Source of the DNA: Motacilla alba alba
Lineage: Eukaryota > Chordata > Aves > Passeriformes > Motacillidae
Assembly (NCBI RefSeq): GCF_015832195.1
Contig: NC_052018.1
Span: forward strand, 68,819,666 to 68,883,665
Length of the DNA stretch: 64,000 nucleotides
Direction of reading: 5' to 3'
The translations under genes and the position numbers were made by a program. The notes under the pieces are model-generated. The model saw nothing but the letters and a program-made list of their open reading frames with translations. It was not told where the DNA came from and made no database searches. Of this stretch, positions 23,025 through 34,971 are shown piece by piece; the first letter of the stretch is position 1; each line of letters begins with the position of its first letter.

Positions 23025-24269
23025 CGACTTAAATTAATAAATTAATAACCTGCTTTTATTCCCATTCATTCTGGCAAAGCCCCACATCAGGGATTCTGAA
23101 ACTGTAATATCAATGGTATGTAAATCTGTGCACTGTGGTAGATACTAAAGACTTGATGGTCCAGGTTCTTACAGCTACCTTGTAGTAAAATATTACCTAG
23201 AAGCCTGCAGGGATCTTGCCAAAATGAGGCACAGGCTTTTGGCTCACAAAAGGAAGAAAGAAAATGTGCTTTAGTTAAATGTGCTAGAGGTTGTTACACT
23301 GGCCTTAGGGACTGGATGTAATACACATGTATGGGTAAGTGAAGGATTGCAGTGAATCATGGAGATATGCAATCCCAGAGAAACAGCTGCTTCTGCACAG
23401 AGCACATTCCTGGGAAGAGCAATGAGTTGCTACTGGTGGCAGGAACTCAGCAACCAGCACTTACCATTGCTCTGAGTCATAACCAAGCAAACTAAATTAC
23501 TGTCTTAAATTCAGGAATAACAGACCATGCAGAAGTTCTCTCCTAGTAAAACTGTGGCATTTACCTTTCTGATTTTTTACATATTATATAATCTTCCTTC
23601 ATCCCCAGGGCTCAAGCATATGTTGGGCAGTAGGACTGTCAGATAGGAATAGGAAACTAAAGTTCCATTATCTCAACTATGTCGAAGTTCCCAAGTTCTT
23701 TATTCACAAACTCTGTGTGTCTATACTGGTGCTAAGAAGCCTAGGCAACTTGGCTGGGCCATGAGAGCTGGTTTCAGAGCTGTAGTAGTGGAGGCCATAC
23801 CATACCAGGCTAAGCCCAGTCCTACCAATGCTGATGCCAACATCCAAGACCACTTGGAAAAGTCAGGTGATTGTACTAGTTCTCTACACCTCAAGTCATG
23901 GCCATTTGAGAACTTTCGAAAGGGTCACCTTTAAATATCTGCAGCGCTGTAAAATACATTGGCAAATTTACTGTAAAAATTCTTTACAAAGCCTCTGTGA
24001 TACACAAAGTAAATATAAGAAACACATAACTGAATGTCAGACATTACAACATAGCACAAAAAACTCTAAAATTTGTCTACACATCAGGTGACAAATATCT
24101 GGAAGAAAAATTGTGAATTATGGTATGTGAAAATTGCTGAAAATTCCTGAGAATTCCTGCACGTACATGCATGCCCAAGAACTAATAAAAGCAGAAGTGT
24201 AAATATTGAATTGTTAAAATAGAATTCACTTAATTCACACTGCCTAACAAGAAGACACACTGAACTTAC

Positions 24270-24353
24270 TTCTTTGGAAGTTTCATTTTTTTCACTTTTT
24301 CTTCAGCACGTTCATCAGCAATTCCAACATGGCAGCCTAACGCCAGCAGGGTT
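24270..24353 (-). CDS. RYR2: RYR2 exon 25 (between the RYR repeats)
   Basis: Short internal exon of 84 bp: one base, 27 codons and two bases, about human residues 942-968 with Lys941 and Asn969 split across junctions. Acceptor GCCCTAG, donor AGAA/GTAAGT. Peptide: [27 protein letters not shown]. It links the first RYR repeat to the second. Differences from human are Ala for Ser (GIADE), Arg for His (DERAE) and Glu for Asp (AEEKV). Skipping it would keep the frame (84 = 3 x 28), so an exon-skipped isoform is formally possible; nothing in the sequence shows this is used. Confidence 0.95.
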
Positions 24354-27300
24354 CTAGGGCACAGAAATCAGAGATCAATTACTAATAATGTTTTGATATT
24401 TAGGGTTCCTACTGTTTATAGGCACACTATAGGGCCTATAAATGGCACTATAAAACAAATGAGACCTATGGAAATTATTACAGTATAATATGGGAAGATC
24501 AACACCAGCCTTTTTGTATATGTAATAAGCTTTTTGATAGTGTTAAGAAAATGCCACATGATGTTCCAAAAAAATATGAGTAAGGTACTTCAAAACGGAG
24601 CTATCATATAGTAGTATATTTCATCTATGAGGTGTCACTTTGAAGATTGCCCTTGAAATATTATTTCTGCTTTATATACTTATTCATACTGTTTACATAC
24701 TCACTCATACTGCTTCATACCCACATCTTTATATGTTTTGTAACCTATATCACAGCCATAAAATAAAAAAGGCATAAAATATCACTTATCCTTAGAATGT
24801 GTCTTCATTCTGAAGAAGACATTATTTAGAGATTTCACTTGGATCTGGATTTTTTAGGACACACTTCTGAAGACAGAATTCACAGCAGAATGCATGATAA
24901 GCATTAGGCCAAAAGCCATCTTAGTCATTCTAGACAGTGTGTCTTGTACCTGCCACAAGACTTGTACCACAGAGCCACTGAACCAGCCCATTGAGGCCTG
25001 AATCTGCAAAATTCAGGTCATCTCAGAAAACAAACACTATCTATATAAACTTAAAACAGGGTCAACAGTACTAACTGGGTTTCTGATTCCTTTAGACTTC
25101 TTGCTTTCCTTATAGCCACACTGTTCAGCAGCATAAATTTTAAATCTCCTTTGTCTCCAGGATTTGATCTGTAAATTATTAATTATTTGTTCCTGCATCT
25201 ATATTACACATTAGCTTATAGTCTTTCTTTAGTCTAGGTGCATTAATAAAATATTGACATCGAAATTAACAGAAATCCTAGACAAAAGTCAGAGACTTAA
25301 CTTTGGAGTCAGATGAGAATTTTCTCAAAACCTGAGGGTGATAACCATATCTTTGAAAGAAACTGATTACAGAAGAAATCACAGGTGTAAATACCTTGGA
25401 TTCCATTCCAAATTTTCCCGAAGTGGAAGAAAGGTGTCAAAGAAGGTTTTTATTTGTTCTTGTCACTAGCTGAACGATATTTTCTGGTCATGCTTCAACT
25501 ATATTTACTGCTCTTGAACTGACTTGAGGGAGAAAAAAAAGAGCCTAAATACTCTTCTTTTTTTTTTTCATTATTTCTTTTGGCAGATGAATTGTCTGTT
25601 TCAAGGAGATTATTACAGCATATTTTTAGTGCTAGCTACATGAAGTAGGTTCTATTGCTATGGACTGTGAACCCTGATTAAAAATTAGACAGTAAAATCA
25701 GAAATGAGGAAACTAATATCCAGTAGCCCCTTCCTGCAAAACATACTATCTGCTACTCCATGCAGCTAAATTTCAACTGGCATAAATAGTACATGATTCC
25801 TAAAGGGCCATCACCAGCATAAGTAGGAGAACATATCTAATAGTGAAATGCAGTACAGAGGAGCTAACCTCTGGTAACCCTAATTCTTCTGTAATGTAAG
25901 CCAGGAATTATCTCTACCCAAACAAAAAAAATTCAAATAAGAGTGCCACAGGAGGATAAAATGACAGACTGTACTGGCAGAATCTGAAAGATCATTAAAG
26001 CCCTTCAAACCTAAGCAAGAAAACTACAAGTGGCTGAATGTAGCTCTCATCATCACAGTGGTAGATGTAATTATCACACAAGACTAAGTAAATACATAGA
26101 AATGGGAAAGTCAGTACTAAATAATAAGCAAGAACAACCAGAAAAATATGCAAGACCAAACTATAAAACATATATATATAAGCATGTGCAGAAACAGTAT
26201 GAGCAAGCATATTTTAATCCCATGACATTTTCACATGCAACTCATTCCTGCATCTTGACATTTCCTACAGTATGTAATTTTTATAGCTCATAAAAGCATT
26301 CAATCTTACTTAAAATATACAAAGATCCCAGTATATGGAAAAGAAATGTTGTATCAGATAATATCACTTAGATCTTCCTTGGTTTCTAACTCTCATCTGG
26401 CAGCAAAACTGATAACAAACCACAAAGGAAAACAAAATTATAGTCAGCATTATTGTCCATGTTTTGCAACTATTTCAAGTGTGAAATTTGATGCAAGCTG
26501 TAAAGAAAATTATTAGAAATTTTAAAATAACATTTGCTTTCCTTTTCCCCCTTGTGAAGACTGACAGCTAGTAGACTACACATCTAGTAAAGAAATAGTC
26601 AAGATAGGTTACAATCAAGTCATCTTCTATGGATCATATAGAAGTGATTAGAGCACTGATTTTTCCATATTTTCAAGCATGTAGAAACAAACTGAGCAAG
26701 AAGCTCCTAATCCCCGCATAACAGATGTCTGCATGATAAATACAACTCAATACTACAAAATTATCAGAAATTATCAAAATTATAATTGTTATTATGTCAT
26801 TTATCAGAAAACAAGGACTAACACAAGGAGGTAAGGAAGACTTAGTTCAGTAAGCATACAAATTTTAAAACACATAAAAGGACTGAATGCTTTATATTTT
26901 AGATATTATCGATTTAATGGAAAGACTTTCTCAAGTAATCAATAAAATTAATTTTTTAAAGAGTAATCCATAACTTGGGGATTTTTTTACGGGGTTAGAT
27001 TAGAAAAGCACCAGATACTGAACCAATAATCATCCAAGGACTCATTAAATTTGTTCAATACTTAGTGGAACATTAGCAGTGTGCATTTAATTATGAGAGC
27101 ATGATTTTTCTGCTGTTTGAGCCATATTATATAGAGCATTCTAGGAAAATATCCAATAGTGAAAGTTAATGACATCATCTTTTGTAGTTTCATTAAAAAG
27201 GAATAATCTATTCTGAATCCTTAGCACATTACTGTGCTGATGTGAAATGCTCAAAAACTTTCCTTTTCATTCTAATATCTACCCATAGAAAATTTGAACT

Positions 27301-28506
27301 TATTTTCTTGCTTCCAGTCTGATTTCTCTCTGAATGCTTTACCTCTAAATAATGGCAAGCCATCCCTCCAGAAACTGTTTAGCACTTAGGGTCATAAATA
27401 TGACCTTAAGTACTCAGTTTGACACAGTAATTTATTTACTGTGGGAATGGTAGATCAGTAAATAGTGCAGAGAAGCTGGCCTGAAAAGAAATCTGCAAGA
27501 ATTTCTAGGAGTGTTCTACATAGCTTTCTACTATGGGGACATAAAGGCCTTTTATTAGGAGTGTAAACACTACATTGCACTATCAGCTTACATGGCAAGG
27601 ATTTTAATAATATAGGACAAATTTTCACAGAAAAGTAATAGCACATGTGGACATTCATCATTTATAATCTCTCTGAATAGTAAAAAGCAACTATATTCTA
27701 ACAGTGCAAAAAAAAAAGAAAGAATAGATTTCAAGTATGGATGAACCACCACTGGAGAACCACATCTACCATCAAGCATTTATCAGTTTGAGAGATATTT
27801 CTACATGTTGGCTACATGCAATCCTACATATGGGAGAAATTACTTACATTAATAGATTTTTCAATTAATTCACAGCAAAGTAAGAACTCACACCTCCTTG
27901 ATTGAAAAAGCTGAGGTGAGGAATTGTATCCTTGTAAACCACAAAACTAGATTACTTCAACAAACCCTTTAATGTCCCATTGAAATTTTCTAGCATTTCA
28001 ACTGGAGAGCTTCCATGACATTCACACATCTAACCACTCATCCACAAGAGGGAATGCCTGCTACTGTTTGCTCTGTGGCAACATGCACACTGACACAGAA
28101 ATAGCACAAGGGGTCCTGAAGCAAAGTTCTTAATTTAAATATCTATTGAGTGTCAAAATGTGTTTTATCAATAAAGAAAATTGAAAGAATTAAACTAAAC
28201 TGAATAAAACCAAAGAAGCAAAGATTGTTTTTTTCAAATCTTGGATCTATTTCTTTCCTCCTAGATGAAAACTGTCTGAATTTTCATTTCACAATCAGCA
28301 TTACCATAATAATTCTAAAAAGACATTCTATCAAAGTCATTTTCAGTGCCAAATACATAATTCATTATGGTATCTCACTCTCTCATTTGCATATTATTAC
28401 CCTCTCCTAGACATCAAATTTTAATTGGAATGTCAATTTATAATTCTGGAAACTGCAGCTCCTTATGAAACCCTAACTATAAATTTCAAAAGTTCTAGCA
28501 ACTTAC
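24354..28506 (-). other. RYR2: RYR2 intron 24
   Basis: Intron of 4,153 bp, AT-rich. I recognise no transposon, RNA gene or motif cluster. A short TATATATA run occurs near 26170. Open frames such as 25995-26293 and 27455-27779 lack any domain. Confidence 0.9.
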
Positions 28507-28610
28507 TTCAGTGTTTCAAGTGACATTTGCAAGTTATAATTTCTTTCCTGCTCCGGCAATTTTGAGAACTCCACTAAGCATGGGTGTTGTCTTTTGTTGT
28601 CGTCTCTAAC
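28507..28610 (-). CDS. RYR2: RYR2 exon 24 (RYR repeat 1, second half)
   Basis: Internal exon of 104 bp: 34 codons plus two bases, about human residues 907-940 with Lys941 split. Acceptor TTCTCAG, donor TGAA/GTAAGT. Peptide: [35 protein letters not shown] see no difference from human as remembered. It follows exon 23 in phase 0 and completes the first RYR repeat. The small open frames overlapping it on either strand are not genes. Confidence 0.96.
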
Positions 28611-28790
28611 CTGAGAAAAAAGTTTAAAAAATAAGCTTAACATGCCTCAAAAACCAGAAGAAATTTAAAACAAGTCCAATCCACAAGGTACTTAAAGCTG
28701 ATCCTGTTAGAATTACTCAAACTGGATAACACCTCCAAACAGAAAGTATTCTGTATTCTCAGAGCATGATCAGTGTTCAAGCAAGACATA

Positions 28791-28847
28791 ATTTGCATTT
28801 GAAAATAAACTTCAGATTTGCATATCTCAAGTGAAATAAATGCAAAT
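28791..28847. promoter_or_regulatory. Cluster of three octamer (POU-type) motifs
   Basis: ATTTGCAT occurs at 28791-28798 and 28816-28823, and its reverse complement ATGCAAAT at 28840-28847. A near match, ATATGCAAAG, lies about 35 bp further on. These are the classic binding word of POU-homeodomain factors. They lie about 180-240 bp upstream of exon 24 in gene sense. The density is unusual, but AT-rich DNA raises the chance rate; function is inference. Confidence 0.4.
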
Positions 28848-30689
28848 TTGTACACGCTATTATAAATATGTTCACAGGAAATATGCAAAGTTCAAGAACA
28901 GTGCAATCTATATTGTTTTAACATACAGCCATAAAGTACCACCTCAAGCCCCATGTTTCAAAAATTCTACATCCAGTTTGTATAAATATGTTGATAGAGA
29001 TAGTACTGAAATCCTTACCCAATGAAAATAACAACGTATCTTAATTCTGAAAATGTTTGTTTCTAAGTTATTTCTTACAGTACACAGAAGCAGAATATGA
29101 CTGTCAGGAAGCCACATATGAGTGGAACATGAATTTACTTTTAGTGTAGTGGTAGGAAAGACATACAGACTATAAATTACAAAATCCTACATATTATAAA
29201 CTTGCAAATTTGACCAAAAACATTTTTAACTTCCTCTATTTTACACAGTTTTAATCTAACACTGGCCAAAACCTAGAAAGGCAGCCTCGGAGGCTGTGAT
29301 AATCAAGCATTCTATAGCTCTCAACTTGGCATCTCGTGCTAGAGTTCAGCCAACAACATCCACAAAGGCTTCATAAAATACATTAGTTTGAATATTTTAC
29401 CTAAAAGTCATCAATGTTATTGTTAACATCTGCACAGTCAAATTTTCATGTCAATCTTGTATGGACCACAAGTTCACCATTTATATTAACTTTTAATGGT
29501 GCAAAGTGGAAGTTCTTGAAAAATAACATTATTGATTTTTAGTCAATCAGAAAATTCTGCTGGAAAACTGAATGCTAACAGTAGAAATTAAAAGGCTTAA
29601 TTGTTATAATTTTTCCAAAATTGATATTTACACTATTACTTAATCTAGTTTATTTAGTGTAATGAAAAAAAAATCACATTTCTCTATAACATTGCTGAGT
29701 AACCTAGTTTTTGCATTTTGATCCAAGCACATAATTCTCAAAATGAACAGCAGTCATTTATTTATGTTTTGGACTGAAAAATCTTTACAGTCTCCAGGGG
29801 GTATTTATCTTGATTTGATCGGATTAATGTTCTCTGGACAGACAACACAGGCAATTCAACTGTCAAACTACTTAAAAAATTTAAGAGATGATAAAATGAG
29901 AAATGTCTTTTCCTAGCAGTGAAAATGTTTATTTACAGATTCCTAAGATCTTTGGTAATCTGTATATTAAAAAAATTGAATATAGTCTCTGAGTTTAGAT
30001 CTGTGTACATCTAATTTAAGTCTTGAATGTCAGGTATTTTCCTCAGAATTAATTTATTTCCCCTAGTGACACTATTTCTGTCCTACAACTAAAATGTATA
30101 ATAACTCTATCATATAGCTAACAAATTTTGTGGGTTACCTTGTAGTTTCCTTTTTTTTTTTTCTTCTGAGAACAAAATAAAAATCTATTGCCTTGCAAAC
30201 AAATTACATTAGTGGCAGAACTCATCCATCAATTTTTAATTTTTGTGGCTGGTTTTAAATGTTCAGTGACATTGAACAGAAACAAAGAAATGCAGATGCA
30301 TCTGATTATTTCAATAGCACACATATTCACAGTTAAATAATTTTTCTACATTAACTTGCTATTTTACTTTGTTACATGCATAGAATGCAGTAGTAATAGG
30401 TCATGAAATAGTGGATCTGATGATGCAGATATGTAGAAGGAATGTAAAAGGCTACAGCAGAAATTTTTGATAATCTGGAGGGTCATTTTAAAAGTCTGTC
30501 TATTAGCCTTTAAACTTTTAGACAGTGAAAACACACCACTAGCTACTACATAAAATGCATCTTGCTCTGAACTAAAAAGACAAAATACAATATTAGAGGA
30601 CTTGTGTGAGTCTAAGCAAGCTAATTTTTGTGCCATGCCTTCCCTCACTACTCAGTAACTGCAGTGCATGAATTCAGATAACTAGAATT

Positions 30690-31526
30690 GGCAACAGCGG
30701 CTTAAATGCAGCCAGTACAACACTGGGAGGAGCTGTTGACTCCCTGGAGAGAAGGGAGGCCCTAGAGAGACCTGAACAAATTATAAATCACCAACCCCAT
30801 GAAATTCAACAAGGGAAAGCACCGGATTCTACACCCTGGGTGGGGCAGCTTTGGATTTATGGACAGACCAGGGAATGAGACACTGCAAAACAGTGCCAGG
30901 GAAAGGGACCTGGGAGTCCTGGTTGACGGCAAGTTGGAGATGAATCAGCAGTGCCTTGCCAGGCAGGAGGGCCAACTCTGGCCTCAGGGCATCAGGCACA
31001 GCATCGCCAGCCAGGCAAGAGAGGGGATTGTCCTGCTCTGCACTGGGGCAGCTCTGAGTGCCACAACCCAGAGAAAGTCATGACGACACTGTTAGAGAGT
31101 GTCCAAAGGAGGGCAGTGAAGATGGTGAAGGGCCTTGAGGGGAAGGCATTTGAGGAGCAGCTCAGGTCACTTGGTTCAGCATGGAGGAGACTGAGGAGAG
31201 ACCTGATTGCAATTGCAGCCTCCTCACGAGGGGAAGCAGGGGCAGGCACTGATCTCTTCTCTGCAGCCAGTGACAAGACCCATAGGAATGGTCCGAAGTT
31301 GTGTCAGCAGAGGTTTAGATGGGATATTAGAATGTTCTTCTCCCAGAGGGTGGTTGGGCACTGGGACAGGCTCCTCAGGGAAGTGGTCACAGTGCCACGC
31401 CTGAGAGACCTAGAGAAGTGTTTGGACAACACTCTTGGGCACAGGGTGTGACTCTTGGGAATGGTGCTGTGCAGGGTCAGGAGTTGGACTTGTGGGTGCT
31501 TCCCAACTCTGGGTATTCTGTGAAAC
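30690..31526 (+). mobile_element. CR1 LINE, 5'-truncated, carrying the broken end of the reverse transcriptase ORF
   Basis: About 840 bp. Recognisable CR1 pieces in order: LMKFNKGK-like PMKFNKGKHRILHPG near 30796, RDLGVLVDGKLEMNQQC near 30910, IASQAREGIVLLCTGAA near 31000, ESVQRRAVKMVKGLE near 31095, EEQLRSLG near 31150, then the 3' end with REVVTVP, GTGTGACTCTTGGG and AGGAGTTGGACTTGTGGG. CR1 elements are the main LINE of birds and other sauropsids. The frame is broken several times, so it is inactive. The 5' end is truncated somewhere near 30680-30740; the 3' end lacks a clear terminal octamer repeat. It is opposite in strand to RYR2. Confidence 0.85.
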
Positions 31527-32657
31527 TGATAAAATCATTTGTGAGGAACCAGTATGATTAAGAAATCAATCTCCAGGAAATGATCAACATATACTCTTAT
31601 CAGGATCCCAAAGAGAGTGCATGCTACCACAATGCATTAAAGCAAGGTAATTTAAAAGATTTAACACTTATTTTCATTTTGAACATAACTAACTTTATCA
31701 CTTGGTACTTATCAGATATGGTTTAAATAGTGTTCAACTGTACAATTAGACTCTCAATATGTAATGGTACACTAAGAGTTCCTGCAGATTGCTGCACACC
31801 TGGTATGATTACACAACAATTAAAATATTTTGACACGTTAATTTTGCTGAGGTTTTGCATTTGATTTGGTGGGGAAATTAACTACAACAAAATCTAGAGA
31901 TCTTCTCTGGTAATCATATATTTTTAAGTTCTGCTGTATGCTAAACCAAATAAATACCTATGCCCAGTTACCTTAAATCTGTAACATGAACTCTTCAGAA
32001 GCTCAAAATTGTTTTAGTAACAAAAACAGAATACATACATGTTTTTACACTTATATCTAGTACATTCAGCATGTTTCTATGTACTCGTCACAGCAATATT
32101 TCTTCATAAAGCAGCATTTGTGAAACAAATAATGAGCATAACAATATGATTAAATTTTGAAAGACTTTTTTTTTCATACTCCATGAAAAGTAGGAAAGAT
32201 ATAAGAAAATAGTCACATACAGCATCTAATACAGACATGAGAAGGAAAGCAAAAATCAGATTTAATGGAATTTCCTATAGACAATACTAATTTGAGACTT
32301 AAAAAGAATAATGTCAACCAGCACATGTAAAGAGAACCAAGAGTAACTGTTTTCATTGGCTTACTCCACCGGTCAGTTGATCATCTTGCTCCAAGAACAA
32401 ATAGGAGGTGAAAAACTGACTATCTGCTTTCTGTATTGACAGACTGAAAATTTTAACACCAAATAGCTTTAACACCAGAATTTTTGTTCAGAAATGTCCA
32501 AACACCATTGGTTTCCACATGCTTTTGGTAGGAAGGTGTTTAAAACCTTACTAATTTTGGGGAGAATGATGAAAAATGCAGTTCCATTAGTACATTGAAA
32601 CCAATGTACTGAAATATACAATGCAATTAACAGAAAATTAAGTTGAAAGGTACATAC

Positions 32658-32762
32658 TGGTCCATACTGCCAGCCAAGTTCAATCTTATTCATAACCCAA
32701 AGTTCATGGATGTTCTCTGCTAATTTTTCTCTAATCCTTTCCAGGTGGGGAGGCAAAACAAT
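32658..32762 (-). CDS. RYR2: RYR2 exon 23 (RYR repeat 1, first half)
   Basis: Internal exon of 105 bp, exactly 35 codons, about human residues 872-906. Acceptor TATTTAG, donor CCA/GTATGT. Peptide: [35 protein letters not shown], identical to human as I remember it. [16 protein letters not shown] is the first RYR-repeat signature, matched by [16 protein letters not shown] in exon 26. Both junctions are phase 0, so skipping would keep the frame but delete the core of the repeat. Only 222 bp separate it from exon 22. Confidence 0.97.
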
Positions 32763-32984
32763 CTAAATAGAGAAGAGATAAGAGAGGAAGAGGCAATTAC
32801 AAATAAGTTGCACAACATGCCACTCCAGCTTTCATAACAGACAAACTTCGTACAAACCAGATCTCAATAAATCCCAAGAAAAAACCGAGTTTGGGACAAG
32901 GTGCAAATTCAACCAAATGACATAAACTAGGCATGTAATATGTGTGTGTTTAAAAAGGAAAATGCAATCTTTCCATTGCCATAC
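32763..32984 (-). other. RYR2: RYR2 intron 22 (222 bp)
   Basis: The shortest intron in the window, with donor GTATGG and acceptor TATTTAG. There is no room for more than splicing signals and I see no other feature. Confidence 0.92.
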
Positions 32985-33201
32985 CTGGCTAGTATCTACA
33001 GGAACTGGAGTGAAAGCTGCTTGTGAGAGAGAGACAGTGGGGCCCAACAGGTCTCTTGTGTAGCTACGGTCTTGTTTGTACTCTCGGCTGTTCTCCACTT
33101 TCAGCTTCTCTTTTGGTAGGACAGCTTCAAAGCATGGAGCATATCCAGGTGGAGGAAGGAACTTGAACTCTCCATGGCGACCTCCAAGCAAGAATCGAAC
33201 C
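32985..33201 (-). CDS. RYR2: RYR2 exon 22 (end of SPRY1, start of RYR repeat 1)
   Basis: Internal exon of 217 bp: one base finishing Lys plus 72 codons, about human residues 800-871. Acceptor TTTACAG, donor CAG/GTATGG. Peptide landmarks: [72 protein letters not shown]. The [14 protein letters not shown] segment closes SPRY1, and the rest leads into the first RYR repeat. Small changes from human (Phe for Tyr in PCFEA, Asn for His in ENSRE, Asp/Ser for Glu/Thr in QDRSY, Val for Ile in TPVPV) are conservative. Confidence 0.97.
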
Positions 33202-34778
33202 CTGTAAACATCAGAATTACTTTAGATAACCAAGACACTTCTGGTCGAAAGCCTAATCAGTCTCTAAGCCTAAAGAATATTATATTTTAAATTTTAAAAA
33301 GGAAAAAAAAAGGGGCAGGGGAGGAATGTCAATGTTGCAGCTTCTTTTCATTGTTTACAGTTCAATTTTCTCTAGGTGCTGCTGGTTTATCAAGTAGGAG
33401 GTTGAAAAAACACAGAAAAAGTAAATTATTCTTTTTTCTAATTAATTTTACTTCACCGAAGGCATTTTAAATCACAAGACCAATAATCTTTGAGAGAGAG
33501 AATAATCAGTTTACTCAGCACACCTATAAAGTAAGCAGCAGCCTTTTGAGTCTCAAAGGCAGAGATTAAAACCCAAAGTAATCAATCAAGCACTTCAGAA
33601 TTCTTTCTATTGAGGAGGTCTCCATTCAATCTCATTTGAGAAATAAACCTAAAACCCTGTGGTTTTTTCTTTTCTCTCTCGAAACACTAAATCTTTAGGA
33701 CACAATACAAAACCTCCTAAATTTCCTTCCCTAAAACTTTTATTTGTCATATTAGTAGAGACTCAGGGGAAAGCACTCTTTTATTAATGACAAAATGGTA
33801 AATATGTCTTGGCCTTTTGTTACTGAAAAATTCAATCAATGGGGTAATAATGGTGTAGCAATGACATAATTCCAACATAACATAGCCATGGCATAATACT
33901 GAAAAATTTTCCTAGAACATTGCCATCCAGAAGAAATCAAAAAACACCCAAAAGTCTAGCCTTAAACCAGAAGAATTTTGTATCTTTTCTCTTTACTGAG
34001 TATCTTATAAGATTTTTTTTGTTAATGCTATACCAGCACACATTCAAAAACTGCATGCAGCACACAAATAATATCTGTCAATAATATCTCTGATAACAGA
34101 AATAAAGCATGCAGGTTTGTAGTTTTGCATTTTGTAGCATGCAGATCTATGATTTTACTACATTTTATCTCCTGTACTATCAAAAGCAAAGCCTAAAGGA
34201 ATACACTCTGCATCTGAAGCAAAGGATGGGTGTGTGCTCTGTGTGATAGCTTTTAGCTTCTGTGGTATTCTTTGAATGATCCCTCAGAGAACACTGCTCC
34301 ACCAGAAGTCAGCTTTCAGCCTTCACCTTTGCCAGTCCTGTGTATGACCACTATTTCTTAAGGTAAGTGTAGATAATCCCTCTTTTAATAATAGTTACTA
34401 CCTCATAATAGGTGAATTAGGGAAAATATATTTTTAATATCAAAGGCTGATGCAAAATGCTGCCCTGGAGTGAATGTGTAGCAATGTGTCAACAAAGAAA
34501 TTAATAAGAAGCTGTTTCTAATATATGTCTTCACACCGCCAGAATTCGCTGGTGTGCTAAAAAGCAAGAGATGCACTGTGTCTTCAGGACTTCTTTGTAG
34601 CTCTCACTATCCAAGAACTGAAGCTTTGCCAAAAACAAAAAACCCACGTCAGAAAGAGAAATGAGAGCAGACAGCCAAGGAAATATTCAGCATATTCATC
34701 TACACAGAAAAAAAAAAAAACCAGACTTGAAAAAAACCAAAAAAAAAAAAACCCCAAACAACTCCATGGGATGCTAAC
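33202..34778 (-). other. RYR2: RYR2 intron 21
   Basis: Intron of 1,577 bp. Its first 75 bases (gene sense) hold two long T-rich runs just after a weak GTTAGC donor (plus-strand 34706-34752 is A-rich). The remaining sequence is AT-rich with nothing recognised. Confidence 0.9.
34706..34752 (-). promoter_or_regulatory. RYR2: U-rich tract downstream of a weak 5' splice site
   Basis: In gene sense, T runs of about 12-13 lie roughly 27-75 bases after the exon 21 donor. That donor (ATAAA/GTTAGC) lacks the consensus G at -1 and has T at +3. U-rich tracts after weak donors are known binding sites for TIA1/TIAR, which help U1 snRNP recruitment. The regulatory reading is inference; the tract could also be a decayed poly(A)/poly(T) insertion. 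Confidence 0.35.
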
Positions 34779-34971
34779 TTTATTCCTGCAGAGAAGCTGA
34801 CAACTGGGAAGAAGAGACCATCTATGTTGAAGTTTTCAAACATCCCTTGAACTGGCTGACCATTTATTCGGAACGAGATGCTGGGAGCACTCAGATCCAA
34901 ACAGCAGCTAATAACATCATCAGTTCTTAATAGATGCTGGTTGGGAGAATTTACTGTTCGTGCTACACAAC
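34779..34971 (-). CDS. RYR2: RYR2 exon 21 (SPRY1)
   Basis: Internal exon of 193 bp: two bases, 63 codons and two bases, about human residues 736-798 with Gly735 and Lys799 split. Acceptor TTCCATAG; the donor must be ATAAA/GTTAGC because exon 22 supplies the G that completes Lys. Peptide: [63 protein letters not shown]. This is the core of SPRY1, which helps form the FKBP12.6-binding surface. Against human I see Val for Ile and Asn for Ser only. The Arg equivalent to human Arg739 is kept. Skipping would shift the frame (193 is not divisible by 3). Confidence 0.96.

Larger units (their letters stand above)
21203..24269 (-). other. RYR2: RYR2 intron 25
   Basis: Intron of 3,067 bp. It holds a small CR1 3'-end remnant (21896-21937) and an interrupted G tract (22981-23024). 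Nothing else is recognised; the plus-strand open frames at 22740-22943 and 23828-24091 have no domain. Confidence 0.9.
28611..32657 (-). other. RYR2: RYR2 intron 23
   Basis: Intron of 4,047 bp. It contains three octamer motifs just upstream (in gene sense) of exon 24 (28791-28847) and the longest CR1 fragment in the window (30690-31526). Other open frames and AT-rich sequence have no recognised content. Confidence 0.9.

Noticed and set aside
30799..31451. Open frames of 94 and 166 codons as a possible gene
   Set aside because: They translate the broken 3' part of a CR1 LINE reverse-transcriptase ORF and are a dead transposon fragment.
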